Assembly: GCF_002162355.1 (NCBI RefSeq)
Contig: NZ_CP021434.1
Coordinates: forward strand, 4,456,001 to 4,520,000
Reading direction: 5' to 3'
Length of the DNA: 64,000 nucleotides
Source: Tumebacillus avium
GTDB lineage: Bacteria > Bacillota > Bacilli > Tumebacillales > Tumebacillaceae
How positions within the stretch are numbered: position 1 is the stretch's first letter; each line of letters begins with the position of its first letter. Both the position numbers and the translations under genes were made by a program. Under the pieces are notes generated by a model. It was given only the letters and a program-made list of their open reading frames with translations. It ran no database searches and had not been told where the DNA came from. Shown piece after piece: positions 25,325 through 35,352 of this stretch.

Positions 25325-26317
25325 ATGTCGTTCCGCAAGTCGTACACGCTGGCGCCGCCTGCGCCGTACCGGTTTGATTTTTTTCGCAAACGGGTGGAGA
25401 GTTCCTCGAACACCTACCTGTATTCGATCGGCGACAACCGCCTGTCGCGAGCCCATATCATCGGCGACCGCCCGGTGCTGGTGCACGTTACTTCAGATGA
25501 GTCGCATGACGCGCCCCGCATCATGCTCGATGTGCAAGGCGCCCAAGATGAACAGCAAGCGGACGCAGCAGCCGGCATTTGGCGGCATATGCTGTCTGTA
25601 GACCGTCCCCTGCTCCCGTTTTATGAAAAAGTGGCCGCTGACCCGGTGATGCGCACGATCACCGAAGACCTGTCCGGGCTGCACCTGCTGCTCGACTCCG
25701 GCCCGTTTGAATCGATGATCCTCTCGATCATCGGGCAACAGGTCAACCTGACCTTCGCCGAGAATCTCAAACGCTCGCTGGTCGAACTGTGCGCCTCTTC
25801 GATCGACGTGGAAGGCGCAACGCATTTTGCTTTTCCGTCTCCGGAGCAGATCGCCCGCCTCGACTATGCGCAACTGCGCGAGCTGAAGTTTTCCCAGCGC
25901 AAGGCGGAGTATGTGATCGATTTCTCGCGCGGCGTGGCGGATGGCAGCATCGACCTGCAGTCCTTGCACGGCATGAGCAACGAAGAAGCGATCGCGACGC
26001 TGGTCAAGTTGCGCGGCATCGGACGCTGGACGGCGGAGTGCGTGCTGCTGTTCGGGCTCGGCCGCCCCGACCTCTTGCCGGCTGCCGACATCGGCCTGCG
26101 CAACGCCATCCAGCATTTCTGGGGCTGGGAGCACCAGCCGACCGAACAGGAAGTGCGCGAGTTTGCCCAGGGCTGGCAAGGTTATGAATCGTACGCCACC
26201 TATTATCTGTGGACAGCGCTGGGACTTGCCCGCGCCGCGATGAAAGAACAAAAAGAGGCAACCCCCAAAGGACGACGCAAAAATACGAAAATTATGGCAG
26301 AACAAGACAAGGAGTGA
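25325..26317 (+). CDS. alkA: DNA-3-methyladenine glycosylase II (AlkA-like)
   Basis: A 330-residue HhH-GPD glycosylase. SMILSIIGQQVNLTFAENL starts the domain. LRGIGRWTAECVLLFGLGRPDLLPAADIGL holds the helix-hairpin-helix and the catalytic aspartate (in ADIGL). It removes alkylated purines from DNA in base excision repair. AAAGGGGG precedes ATG 25325. The C-terminal 30 residues are lysine-rich (KGRRKNTKI). The SLH gene starts six bases after its stop, so both could share a transcript although the functions differ. Confidence 0.9.
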   Translation: MSFRKSYTLAPPAPYRFDFFRKRVESSSNTYLYSIGDNRLSRAHIIGDRPVLVHVTSDESHDAPRIMLDVQGAQDEQQADAAAGIWRHMLSVDRPLLPFYEKVAADPVMRTITEDLSGLHLLLDSGPFESMILSIIGQQVNLTFAENLKRSLVELCASSIDVEGATHFAFPSPEQIARLDYAQLRELKFSQRKAEYVIDFSRGVADGSIDLQSLHGMSNEEAIATLVKLRGIGRWTAECVLLFGLGRPDLLPAADIGLRNAIQHFWGWEHQPTEQEVREFAQGWQGYESYATYYLWTALGLARAAMKEQKEATPKGRRKNTKIMAEQDKE

Positions 26318-26322
26318 TTGGA

Positions 26323-27555
26323 ATGAAGAAAAAGTTATCTCTTCTGCTTGCTGCTACACTGATCACCACGCTCGGCACCACTTCGGCGATGGCGACGATG
26401 CCGGCGAAAAACGATTCGCCGACACCGTTCAAACTGTCCGGCTCCTACAAGGCCAGCCTGCGCTTCTCCGACGTGCTGAGCAGCGACTGGTCCTTGCGCT
26501 TTGTCACCGAAGCCTCGACGAAAGGCATCATCAGCGGCGACGGCTACGGTAAGTTCCGCCCCAGCGCCAACGTTTCCAATGAAGAAGCGATCATCATGAC
26601 CGTCCGCGCGATGGGCTTGGCCGATGAAGCGTTGCAGTTGAAAGATGCAACTCTGCAATTGAAAGACGCGGCAACAGTGTCCGCCTGGGCGCGCCCGTTC
26701 GTCGCACTGGCCATTCAAAACGGCTTCCTCGACCAAGACATCGCCTTGAACCCGCAAGCCAACGCTGACCGCGAATGGGTGACCGAGCTGGTCGTGCGCG
26801 CGATGGGTCTCGATGCGGATGCCAAAGCGCATATGACAGACAAATTGACCTTCAAAGACGCGTCGGAAATCGAAGCGGACGCAGTTGGATACATAGCGGT
26901 AGCAGTTGATAAAGGCGTGATCACCGGCTACCCGAACCAAACGTTCCAGCCGAACAAGCCGGTCAAACGCAATGAGATGGCGGTCATCCTCTGCAACGCG
27001 GAGAACCGTTTCGAATACGATGACGACCGCCAAGTGCAGACCCAGGGCCAACTGAACGGCACGATCAGCGCGGTCACATCCGTTGGTTTGACGTTTAGCA
27101 GCCGCACGCATCAAGACCTGAACCTGAAGTTCGCCAGCACGTATTTTGTCTTTGTTGGCGAAAAGATGGCTGCCAAGAGCGCCCTGCAGGCGGGCATGAG
27201 CGTCCGCGTGTTCCTGAACGCGCAAGGCGAGATCGTATTTGTCCACGCCAAAAAAGAAGCGCCGCAGCGCGAGCAGATCGAAACGTTCGCACACGGCCAG
27301 GTGCTCGCCTACACTGCGCCGCAAGCGGGCAAAAAAGGCTCGATCACCTTGCTTCTGCAGTCGAAAACAGCCTTGAAGCAGGCAGACAAGAAGCTGACCC
27401 TCGACATCGCGGCCGATGCGGCGGTGAAGCTCAACACGCAGCCGAAAACGTTCTCCGACGTAAAAGTCGGCGACCGCGTCGGCCTGACCATCCTCAACAA
27501 CACAGTCGTCGGCATCGACGTGATCCCAGGCACCCTGCAAAAGCTCCCGGAGTAA
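26323..27555 (+). CDS. S-layer homology domain protein
   Basis: A 410-residue secreted protein. Signal peptide MKKKLSLLLAATLITTLGTT...AMA (about 1-26), then three SLH repeats: FSDVLSSDW...GIISGDGYGKFRP, the degenerate LKDAATVSAW...QNGFLDQD, and FKDASEIEADAVGYIAVAV...GVITGYPNQTFQP. SLH domains bind pyruvylated cell-wall polymers and hold proteins at the surface. The C-terminal half has beta-rich repeats (GTISAVTSVGLTFSS, AHGQVLAYTAPQ) of unknown role. ATG 26323 follows GGAG. Confidence 0.9.
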   Translation: MKKKLSLLLAATLITTLGTTSAMATMPAKNDSPTPFKLSGSYKASLRFSDVLSSDWSLRFVTEASTKGIISGDGYGKFRPSANVSNEEAIIMTVRAMGLADEALQLKDATLQLKDAATVSAWARPFVALAIQNGFLDQDIALNPQANADREWVTELVVRAMGLDADAKAHMTDKLTFKDASEIEADAVGYIAVAVDKGVITGYPNQTFQPNKPVKRNEMAVILCNAENRFEYDDDRQVQTQGQLNGTISAVTSVGLTFSSRTHQDLNLKFASTYFVFVGEKMAAKSALQAGMSVRVFLNAQGEIVFVHAKKEAPQREQIETFAHGQVLAYTAPQAGKKGSITLLLQSKTALKQADKKLTLDIAADAAVKLNTQPKTFSDVKVGDRVGLTILNNTVVGIDVIPGTLQKLPE

Positions 27556-27569
27556 CACGAACACAGAAC

Positions 27570-27600
27570 AAAAACACCATCCCCAAAGGGATGGTGTTTT
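27570..27600. terminator. Terminator after the SLH gene
   Basis: Stem AACACCATCCC with GGGATGGTGTT (about 27573-27583 and 27588-27598), T-run after, A-run before. Confidence 0.9.
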
Positions 27601-27615
27601 CTTATGCGCTCGTCG

Positions 27616-27975
27616 CTACCGCAGATCGAAACCATTTTGTCCAAACGGCTTCGGCTGGGCCTGAATGCCTTCAAAGACGAGCATCCAGCCACTTTCTGCA
27701 CGATAGATCTTCGTTTCGGTCTTGTCGTCGATCATCAGCAGATGGAACAAGGAGGCGTTCGATTTCAAATAAGGGCTGAGATGCTCATCGTGCAGGCGCA
27801 GGTTGAGCACGCGGTGCTTATCCTGCTGCGGCACCGCCACACCGTCTGTCAGTGGAAAATCGGCGATGGTGACCGGCGGCAAAAGCGGCGATTTCGTATG
27901 CGACTTGCAATGCTCGTAGGCGCTGCGCGTCGCTTTTGCTTTTCGGCTCTGTTCGAGAACATAAGCGTAATACAT
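27616..27975 (-). CDS. Hypothetical protein, 119 residues
   Basis: No family recognised. It begins MYYAYVLEQSRKAKATRSAYEH and is basic in the first third. It has a central HRVLNLRLHDEHLSPYLKSN and a beta-rich end, SGWMLVFEGIQAQPK. No signal peptide. It ends a leftward run pepA2 - 28000 gene - this gene, with short gaps. Confidence 0.65.
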   Translation of the reverse strand: MYYAYVLEQSRKAKATRSAYEHCKSHTKSPLLPPVTIADFPLTDGVAVPQQDKHRVLNLRLHDEHLSPYLKSNASLFHLLMIDDKTETKIYRAESGWMLVFEGIQAQPKPFGQNGFDLR

Positions 27976-27999
27976 TTCCAGGCTCCTCGCTTCCAGAGG

Positions 28000-28305
28000 T
28001 TAACGCTCGTCCGCTTCTTCCACATCCTCGTCGTCTTCCTCTTCCTCATCATCTCCGCGCTCCCACTCCCGCAATTTCTGCTGGTAGCGGAGTTTGCGCT
28101 TGATCTCCTCTTCAGGCGACCACATCGAGCGGTCGACGCGGGAGAAGACAAAGATGAACGGCAGGATCAGCAGCAAGCCGATCACAGCGACGCCAAGCCC
28201 CGACAGGAGCGAGTAAAGCAGCGAGACCCCGCTGAGGTAGAGAATCAAAAAGACGGCCGGACAGAAGATGAGGCACGTGCGCCACCAAAAACGATAATAG
28301 GACAT
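28000..28305 (-). CDS. Small two-helix membrane protein with acidic tail
   Basis: 101 residues: two hydrophobic helices (about 7-28 and 31-53), then RKLRYQQKLREWERG and a nearly all-acidic C-terminus (DDEEEEDDEDVEEADE). No family recognised. It follows the aminopeptidase gene by about 30 bases on the same strand. Confidence 0.65.
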   Translation of the reverse strand: MSYYRFWWRTCLIFCPAVFLILYLSGVSLLYSLLSGLGVAVIGLLLILPFIFVFSRVDRSMWSPEEEIKRKLRYQQKLREWERGDDEEEEDDEDVEEADER

Positions 28306-28334
28306 GCAGGTTCTCCCGACAGGTTACTCAGCGC

Positions 28335-29750
28335 TTAGCGCTGAGCGAACTCTGCCAGCAGGCGTGCGCCGTAACCGGTAGCGCCTTCGTTGCTGAAGGA
28401 GTGCGAACGGTTGACCGCCATCGGGCCCGCCATGTCGACGTGCGCCCACTTTTGGTTCTCGCCAACAAAGTTGCGCAAGAACAGAGCTGCGGTGATCGCG
28501 CCGCCGAGGTCGCCCGACGAGATGTTTGCGATGTCAGCGATCGGGGAGTACAGCAGGTCTTCATACTCGTCGAACAGCGGGAGTTCCCACACTTTTTCGC
28601 CGGTGAAGTTCGCCGCTTGTTTCACAGTGTCGCCAACGCTTTCGTCGTTTGCCCACAGGCCGGACATCTTGGAGCCCAGTGCGCGCATGCAAGCGCCGGT
28701 CAGGGTCGCGATGTCGATGACGCGGGTTGCACCAAGCTCTTGGGACAGGATCAGCGCATCAGCCAGCACGAGGCGGCCTTCCGCGTCGGTGTTGCCAACG
28801 CTAACGGTCTTGCCGTTGCGGTATTCGATGATCTCGCCCGGCAGCATCGCGTTGTTGTCGATCAGGTTCTCACAGGTGCCGATGATGCCAATCACGTTGA
28901 CCGGAGCGTTCAGACGGGTCAGGATGTACATCGCGCCGACAGTCGCAGCCGCGCCGCCCATGTCCATCCGCATGTCGGACAGGTCGCGGGACAACTTCAG
29001 CGAGTAACCGCCCACGTCAAAGGTCAGACCTTTGCCGACCAGCGCGGTCAGTTCTTTGGACTTGTCGTTTTGGAAGTTGATCTTGATCATCGCCGGCTTG
29101 TGCGCGGAACCGCGGCCAACTGCGATCAGGCCGTTGTACTGGAGCTTTTCCAGCTCTTCGCCTTTGAAGATCTCAACGGTTGCGCCGGAGTCTTTGAACA
29201 GGTTCTCAACGAAGTCTGCCAGGTCGTACGGGCGCATTTTGTTGGTCGGCTCGTTGTTCAGCTCGCGTGCGATCACGGTGCCTTCCCCGTAGATCTTGCC
29301 GCGGTTGAGCGCATCTTCCAGACCTGCAATGTCGCCGTCGAGGGAAGCGATGGTGATGTTTTTCACCGTGCTCTCTTCCTTCTTCGCCTTGTATTTGTTA
29401 AATTGGTACTCGCCCATCACATAGCCTTCTGCTGCGGTGTGCACGAGGTCTTCTTTGCTGTAAGCGGTGCCTTCCGGAAGCAGCACGGTCACGTCGTTTA
29501 CGCCTTCTTTGCGGGCTGCGCGCGCGCCGAACGCCACTGCGTCACGGTATTTGTTCAGTTCGAATTTCTTGACATCGCCAAGGCCAACAACAACAAAACG
29601 GGTGCCGTTGTGGTCGAACCATACAACATGGTCTTTCTTCTTGCCGTGATAATCGCTGAGCTTCAGGCCCAGCTGATCCACGTTTTGACCGATAAATACG
29701 GGCAGAACGGTCGTCTTGCCCGCTTGATATGTACCGAGTGTAAAGTTCAT
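28335..29750 (-). CDS. Leucyl aminopeptidase, M17 family (second copy)
   Basis: About 471 residues: N-terminal domain (FTLGTYQAGKTTVLPVFIGQ) and M17 catalytic domain with VGKGLTFDVGGYSLKLS, MRMDMGGAAATVGAM and NTDAEGRLVLADAL. Start ATG 29750 after AAGGAGGACC; the frame runs open far upstream but without ribosome site. Compared with the copy at 13628 the N-terminal domain is distinct and the whole is shorter, so this looks like an old duplication or separate acquisition. Cytoplasmic peptide turnover is the expected role. Confidence 0.9.
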   Translation of the reverse strand: MNFTLGTYQAGKTTVLPVFIGQNVDQLGLKLSDYHGKKKDHVVWFDHNGTRFVVVGLGDVKKFELNKYRDAVAFGARAARKEGVNDVTVLLPEGTAYSKEDLVHTAAEGYVMGEYQFNKYKAKKEESTVKNITIASLDGDIAGLEDALNRGKIYGEGTVIARELNNEPTNKMRPYDLADFVENLFKDSGATVEIFKGEELEKLQYNGLIAVGRGSAHKPAMIKINFQNDKSKELTALVGKGLTFDVGGYSLKLSRDLSDMRMDMGGAAATVGAMYILTRLNAPVNVIGIIGTCENLIDNNAMLPGEIIEYRNGKTVSVGNTDAEGRLVLADALILSQELGATRVIDIATLTGACMRALGSKMSGLWANDESVGDTVKQAANFTGEKVWELPLFDEYEDLLYSPIADIANISSGDLGGAITAALFLRNFVGENQKWAHVDMAGPMAVNRSHSFSNEGATGYGARLLAEFAQR

Positions 29751-29854
29751 CTCAAGGTCCTCCTTTTGTCGCTTACAAAACTTTCGCATATGGAAATATT
29801 TCTTCCCTGTCATTATACCTTTTTCACCTGAAAACACCAAGGAAAGTTTTCCCG

Positions 29855-31363
<1,509 letters not shown>

Positions 31364-31556
31364 TCTGAGCGCCCCCTTTCTCTTCACCTACTATTTTAAT
31401 TGAATTTAGAAAATTACACCAGAACCAGCGCTCTCTTTCTGCCAAATCTTACGACTTTGTGAAAGCATGATTCGCGGTATGTGAAATCTGTTGCATAGCT
31501 TTGAAAAATAGTGGTATCATGACTAATAGAAATTCAGAGCGTAGGGAGGGACTCCT

Positions 31557-31721
31557 GTGTACCGTTATTATATGGGTATTGCACTTATGTGTTTGGTTAT
31601 GGCAGTATTCGGTCTGTTGCTGTCGGTGAACGCTGCGGCTTTCGCGACCATCCTCGTCGGTTTTGCCGGTGCATTCTTGGCGATCGCATTCATCACCGCA
31701 GGTCCGGAATCACGCTGGTAA
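31557..31721 (+). CDS. Small membrane protein, DUF5325-like
   Basis: 54 residues with two hydrophobic helices: YYMGIALMCLVMAVFGLLLS and FATILVGFAGAFLAIAFI, ending GPESRW. The size and pattern resemble DUF5325 proteins of Bacilli; I am not certain of that. The GTG at 31557 is six bases behind GGGAGGG; ATG 31572 is an alternative. Role unknown. Confidence 0.65.
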   Translation: MYRYYMGIALMCLVMAVFGLLLSVNAAAFATILVGFAGAFLAIAFITAGPESRW

Positions 31722-31787
31722 CCCGCACCGTATAAGCAGTTGCATGTACACATAACATGGCCCCTGTGGAGATTCCACAGGGGTTTC

Positions 31788-32438
31788 TTATGCGTTCAGA
31801 TAGCCGCACAATTCCGGAAGCAGCACTTCCGATTTTTTGTTGCATGGTATGACCGGCACCCCGTTCTGCCCGGCGATCTTCGGCAGCATGCAGACCGGCT
31901 CCATCTCGAGTTTCGTCCCGATCACCAGCAGCAGGTCGGCCTGCCCCACCCAATCGGCCGCCACGGCGATGTGGCGGACATCTTCACCCTCCAGCACGAT
32001 GTTCGGCTTGAGCAGCTCGGCACAGGTCGGGCAATGCGGCTGTGGATTGATTTCCGCCACATGCGACGGATACAAGGCATGGCACCGCTCACAGATCAGT
32101 TCGCGCAGGTTGCCGTGCAGTTCCAGCACGTCGCTGCTGCCCGCCTTTTGATGCAGCCCGTCCATATTTTGCGTGATGATCCGCACGTTTGACTTCGCCA
32201 GCGCCTGATGCGCCGGATTGGGCGCCGCCTCCCGCCAGTCGAGCAGCATGTCCCGGTAGCAGTCGTAAAAGGTCAGCGGGTCGCGGCGGTAGAACCCGAT
32301 CGTAAAAATTTCCTTCAGCGTCAAGCCCCGCCAGGTCTTGCTGACCGTCGGCAGGCCGCTGGGCACGGAGATCCCGGCGCCGGTGACCGCCACCGGACGC
32401 CGCGCCTGGCTGGCCCAGGTGATCCATTGCCTGTCCAT
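31788..32438 (-). CDS. Sir2-family NAD-dependent protein deacylase
   Basis: A 216-residue sirtuin. VTGAGISVPSGLPT is the NAD-binding loop, TQNMDGLHQKAG is the signature, LHGNL holds the catalytic histidine, and CERC/CPTC form the zinc site. VIGTKLEMEPV is the third NAD segment. It removes acyl groups from lysine using NAD+. It is slightly shorter than typical CobB. ATG 32438 follows AAAAGGAGG. Since defence sirtuins are usually fused to other domains, this one looks housekeeping. Confidence 0.9.
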   Translation of the reverse strand: MDRQWITWASQARRPVAVTGAGISVPSGLPTVSKTWRGLTLKEIFTIGFYRRDPLTFYDCYRDMLLDWREAAPNPAHQALAKSNVRIITQNMDGLHQKAGSSDVLELHGNLRELICERCHALYPSHVAEINPQPHCPTCAELLKPNIVLEGEDVRHIAVAADWVGQADLLLVIGTKLEMEPVCMLPKIAGQNGVPVIPCNKKSEVLLPELCGYLNA

Positions 32439-32516
32439 CTTCCCGCCTCCTTTTGATTACAGTATGACCCAGATTCGCATACTACTCACAAAGCAGGTCA
32501 AGATGGAGGTGGAACG

Positions 32517-33437
32517 TTGGCACAAGAACTGTTGTCTCCGGAGCATTTGGCGATGATCACAACCGGTTTTGTGGTCGGGACGTTCGCCCGCATCATCACG
32601 CTGAAAGAAGATTACCGGCAGTATCCCAGCTACCCGAACGGATTTGTCATCCATATCGTGACCGGAGCGGTCGCGGCGGCGATCGGCGCTGTGGCGATCC
32701 CGGCCCTGGTCACCAAGAATTTTGTCGGGGTCTCATTTCTCGCCCTCGCCATCCAGCAGTTTCGCGATGTGCGCCGGATGGAGAAAGTCTCCTTGCAGGA
32801 ACTGGAGAAATCGGAGTTCACGCCGCGCGGCTCCGCTTACATCGACGGGATCGCCAAGACGTTCGAAGCGCGCAACTACGTGGCGTTACTCAGCGCCTTT
32901 CTGTGCGTGCTGGCGATGCTGCTCCTCCCCGGTCACCGCCTCCTGCCCGACGTGACCGCAGGCGTCGTGGCCGGGCTGCTCTCGATCTGGCTCTTGCGCC
33001 GCTATACGAAAGGCAAGAAAGTCGGCGACATCGCCGATATCCACATCGCCAAGATCACGTTTGACGAAAAAGACAAGCTGTATGTTGACGATATTCCGGT
33101 GCAAAATGTCGGGCTTCCTGCGGCCAGGGAGCGGTTTCAACAAGAAGGGATTGCTGTGATGATCACGCCGCGCTATGCGGACGGGGGGATCGTGCTGGCC
33201 AATTACGGGCAGCGCCAGGCGATCGTCCACGAAGCGGCCCGCACGTTTGGTTTGAAGCGCTACATCTATATGCGGCGCGACTTTAACACAGGGCGCATCT
33301 GTTTTGCGATGATCCCGATTCGCCAAGACGAAGCGGCGCTTTTGAAACTGGTCGCTCAAGTGCCGCTGCTCGAATCAACGAAAAAAAGCGCCCGGATGCG
33401 CAACCCGCAGCTCCTACCCTCCGAAAAAGGAGAATGA
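32517..33437 (+). CDS. YIEGIA-domain membrane protein
   Basis: A 306-residue protein with about five transmembrane segments in the first 170 residues, and the family's name motif as YIDGIAKTFEARNYVALL (about 108-125). The C-terminal soluble domain (DIADIHIAKITFDEKD onward) is also conserved. YIEGIA proteins occur in spore formers; the role is unclear. TTG start at 32517, after GGAGGTGG. The next gene encodes its small partner. Confidence 0.85.
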   Translation: MAQELLSPEHLAMITTGFVVGTFARIITLKEDYRQYPSYPNGFVIHIVTGAVAAAIGAVAIPALVTKNFVGVSFLALAIQQFRDVRRMEKVSLQELEKSEFTPRGSAYIDGIAKTFEARNYVALLSAFLCVLAMLLLPGHRLLPDVTAGVVAGLLSIWLLRRYTKGKKVGDIADIHIAKITFDEKDKLYVDDIPVQNVGLPAARERFQQEGIAVMITPRYADGGIVLANYGQRQAIVHEAARTFGLKRYIYMRRDFNTGRICFAMIPIRQDEAALLKLVAQVPLLESTKKSARMRNPQLLPSEKGE

Positions 33438-33440
33438 CCG

Positions 33441-33632
33441 ATGCAAAAGCGTTCCCGTGACATTCTCGCCGTGATCGCTCCCGACAAAAAACATCTCGCC
33501 GGCGGCAAAGCGCAAGCCTTTCTCGCCGACTCCAAAGAAGCCTGCCAAAGCTTGTCGGAAGAGCTCGCCCAAGCCCTGCACGGCGAAGTCATCTCCCTCT
33601 CCAACGGCGTCTATCTGATCCTTGACGCCTAA
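33441..33632 (+). CDS. Capping-complex subunit for YIEGIA
   Basis: 63 residues: KRSRDILAVIAPDKKHLAGGKAQAFLA and SLSEELAQALHGEVISLSNGVYLILD. This small protein is annotated in databases as a capping complex subunit that pairs with YIEGIA proteins, which fits its position three bases behind that gene. Ribosome site GGAG. A terminator follows at once. Confidence 0.83.
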   Translation: MQKRSRDILAVIAPDKKHLAGGKAQAFLADSKEACQSLSEELAQALHGEVISLSNGVYLILDA

Positions 33633-33640
33633 GCTGCATA

Positions 33641-33674
33641 CAAAAAAAGCGCCTCTGCACAGAGGCGCTTTCGT
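33641..33674. terminator. Bidirectional terminator
   Basis: Stem AGCGCCTCT (33648-33656) with AGAGGCGCT (33661-33669); A-run before. Confidence 0.85.
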
Positions 33675-33688
33675 ATCTATTTCGCGTG

Positions 33689-33979
33689 TTATGCCTGGTC
33701 GATCGCCTGCAGCGCCAATTCAAAATACTGCACGGCGTCCTCATACAGCTTGTTGCGGGTGGCGATCAGTCCGAGATGCTCCAGCACCGACACTTTGGTC
33801 TCGGTGTGCACATCCAGTTCCGGATGAGCCAGCGCCTGCAGAAACAGCTGCTCAGCCTGCTGAAGTTTCCCTTTCTGGTACAACCGCTCCGCCAAACAAT
33901 GCAATCCGTCAAGATCGGGATGCGCACAGACCAGAGCCGGTTCAACATCAAACAAGAAGTGATACGTGGTAGAAAGCAT
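33689..33979 (-). CDS. Short TPR protein
   Basis: 96 residues from ATG 33979, which follows GAGAGGAG. It holds about two TPR-like units: LHCLAERLYQKGKLQQAEQLFLQAL and VLEHLGLIATRNKLYEDAVQYFELALQ. No HTH, no signal peptide. It lies just downstream of an HTH-TPR regulator but has its own promoter. A single short TPR module could bind or titrate a peptide or partner; that is speculation. Confidence 0.75.
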   Translation of the reverse strand: MLSTTYHFLFDVEPALVCAHPDLDGLHCLAERLYQKGKLQQAEQLFLQALAHPELDVHTETKVSVLEHLGLIATRNKLYEDAVQYFELALQAIDQA

Positions 33980-34004
33980 CGCCGACACTCCTCTCTGCCT
34001 GTTC

Positions 34005-34098
34005 CTGCTCTTTTCATCATAACAGGATTCGAGGAAATTCGACATTCTCTGCCGCATCTTCTGTGACACTTTAGGATTCTCTGCGAAATGTCACAGAA
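34005..34098 (-). promoter_or_regulatory. Promoter and 10-bp inverted repeat upstream of the short TPR gene
   Basis: On the minus strand TGTCGA and TATGAT are separated by 17 bases, a sigma-A-like promoter (about 34016-34045). Just upstream is a perfect inverted repeat TTCTGTGACA (34059-34068) and TGTCACAGAA (34089-34098), 20 bases apart. This is a likely operator, perhaps for the adjacent HTH-TPR protein. Confidence 0.55.
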
Positions 34099-34111
34099 AT
34101 GCGCCGGATGT

Positions 34112-35284
34112 TTAGAAATGGGAGAACCAGCGCTCCCGCTTGAAGTCGTTGCTTTCGGCAGGCAAGGACGCTTTGACGATGCGATAGTAGACCAGCGCCT
34201 GCTGACTGTCGCCTTTTTGCAGATAAAAGTCGGTCAGGCGGTCGGCGATCATGCAGCGCAGTTCCGGCGCGTCCGCATTGCCTAGATAGGTCACCACCGG
34301 GCGGATATCGCCGTTCACTTCGGCGCGGATCATCATCAAATCGAGCACGCGCACGCCCCACACGCCGGGCTGCTCCGCGTCAAGCTTGCTGACGGCGGGC
34401 AGCAGCTCGTCGGCGATGCCGAGCGCCTCTGCCCTGCGTCCGGCCTTCAGATAAGCCTGCGCCAACTGTTTGAGCCCGACCGCCCGCAGATGCAGGCTGT
34501 CTTTGAGCCAATACTCCCGCGCTTCTTCCAGATAGGAGATCGCAGCTTCGTAATTGCCTTGCAGATATTCATCGCTGCCAAGGTTGTTCAGCACCCGTCC
34601 AACCCCGGCATCATGTCCGATCTGCCGGTAAGAGTCCAGGCTCTTCAGAAAATGCGTCCGGGTGAGCGTATAATCCCGCGCCAGGCTGGCGATCTGCCCT
34701 CGGCAATGCGCGATGACGCCATGCGGATACAGCTCTTCTTCACCAAAGATCGGCTCGACCTCGTCGAGCAATGCTTGGAGCGCCATGTAGTTATGCCGCT
34801 CCAGATAGATCACGAGCAGGTTGTTGATCGTCCGGAACAGCAGATCGTGATCTGCGGTGTCTTTGATCAGCAGATAGGCCCGCTCCCACAGATCCTGCGC
34901 CAGATCGAGATTGCGCAGCAGATAATGGGCGGTGCCAAGCTTCGTCAAAGCGTCGCGCTTCTCCGTGCGCCCGATCGCCGCCTCAGCCAGTTGCTCGGCG
35001 ATCTGCACGCCGCGCTGGCCGAGCTGATTGTTGTCCAGCTGGTCGGCATATTCTTTTTCGAGGTCAGCAACGTCGGTGCGTTTCAGCCGCTCCACCGCGA
35101 TGCCAAGGCCGCCGGCGATCTTTTCCAGTTCTTCTGCGGTCGCATAGCGGCCATCAAGGATTCGCTCCAGCGTCATCCGACCTAGATCGATCTCTTTGGC
35201 AAACCCCCGCACTTTTACTTTTTTCTCCGCCATGATCTCCCGAATCCGCTTGCCGAGCCACACATTATAATCCTGCTCCGCCAT
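34112..35284 (-). CDS. HTH-TPR regulator with divergent DNA-binding domain
   Basis: About 390 residues from ATG 35284 (after AAAGGGGGTGG). The N-terminal HTH (WLGKRIREIMAEKKVKVRGFAKEIDLGRMTLERILDGRYATAEEL) is XRE-type but unlike those of the other four regulators. The rest is TPR-like (YLERHNYMALQALLDEVE, AISYLEEAREYW, ALVYYRIVKASL). No propeptide gene follows; instead there is an operator-like inverted repeat and a short TPR gene. Confidence 0.82.
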   Translation of the reverse strand: MAEQDYNVWLGKRIREIMAEKKVKVRGFAKEIDLGRMTLERILDGRYATAEELEKIAGGLGIAVERLKRTDVADLEKEYADQLDNNQLGQRGVQIAEQLAEAAIGRTEKRDALTKLGTAHYLLRNLDLAQDLWERAYLLIKDTADHDLLFRTINNLLVIYLERHNYMALQALLDEVEPIFGEEELYPHGVIAHCRGQIASLARDYTLTRTHFLKSLDSYRQIGHDAGVGRVLNNLGSDEYLQGNYEAAISYLEEAREYWLKDSLHLRAVGLKQLAQAYLKAGRRAEALGIADELLPAVSKLDAEQPGVWGVRVLDLMMIRAEVNGDIRPVVTYLGNADAPELRCMIADRLTDFYLQKGDSQQALVYYRIVKASLPAESNDFKRERWFSHF

Positions 35285-35352
35285 ACGACCACCCCCTTTC
35301 CGATCAGAAAGCCAGCGGGCAAGCCTCGCTGGCTTTGATGCTGGCAATTAAA

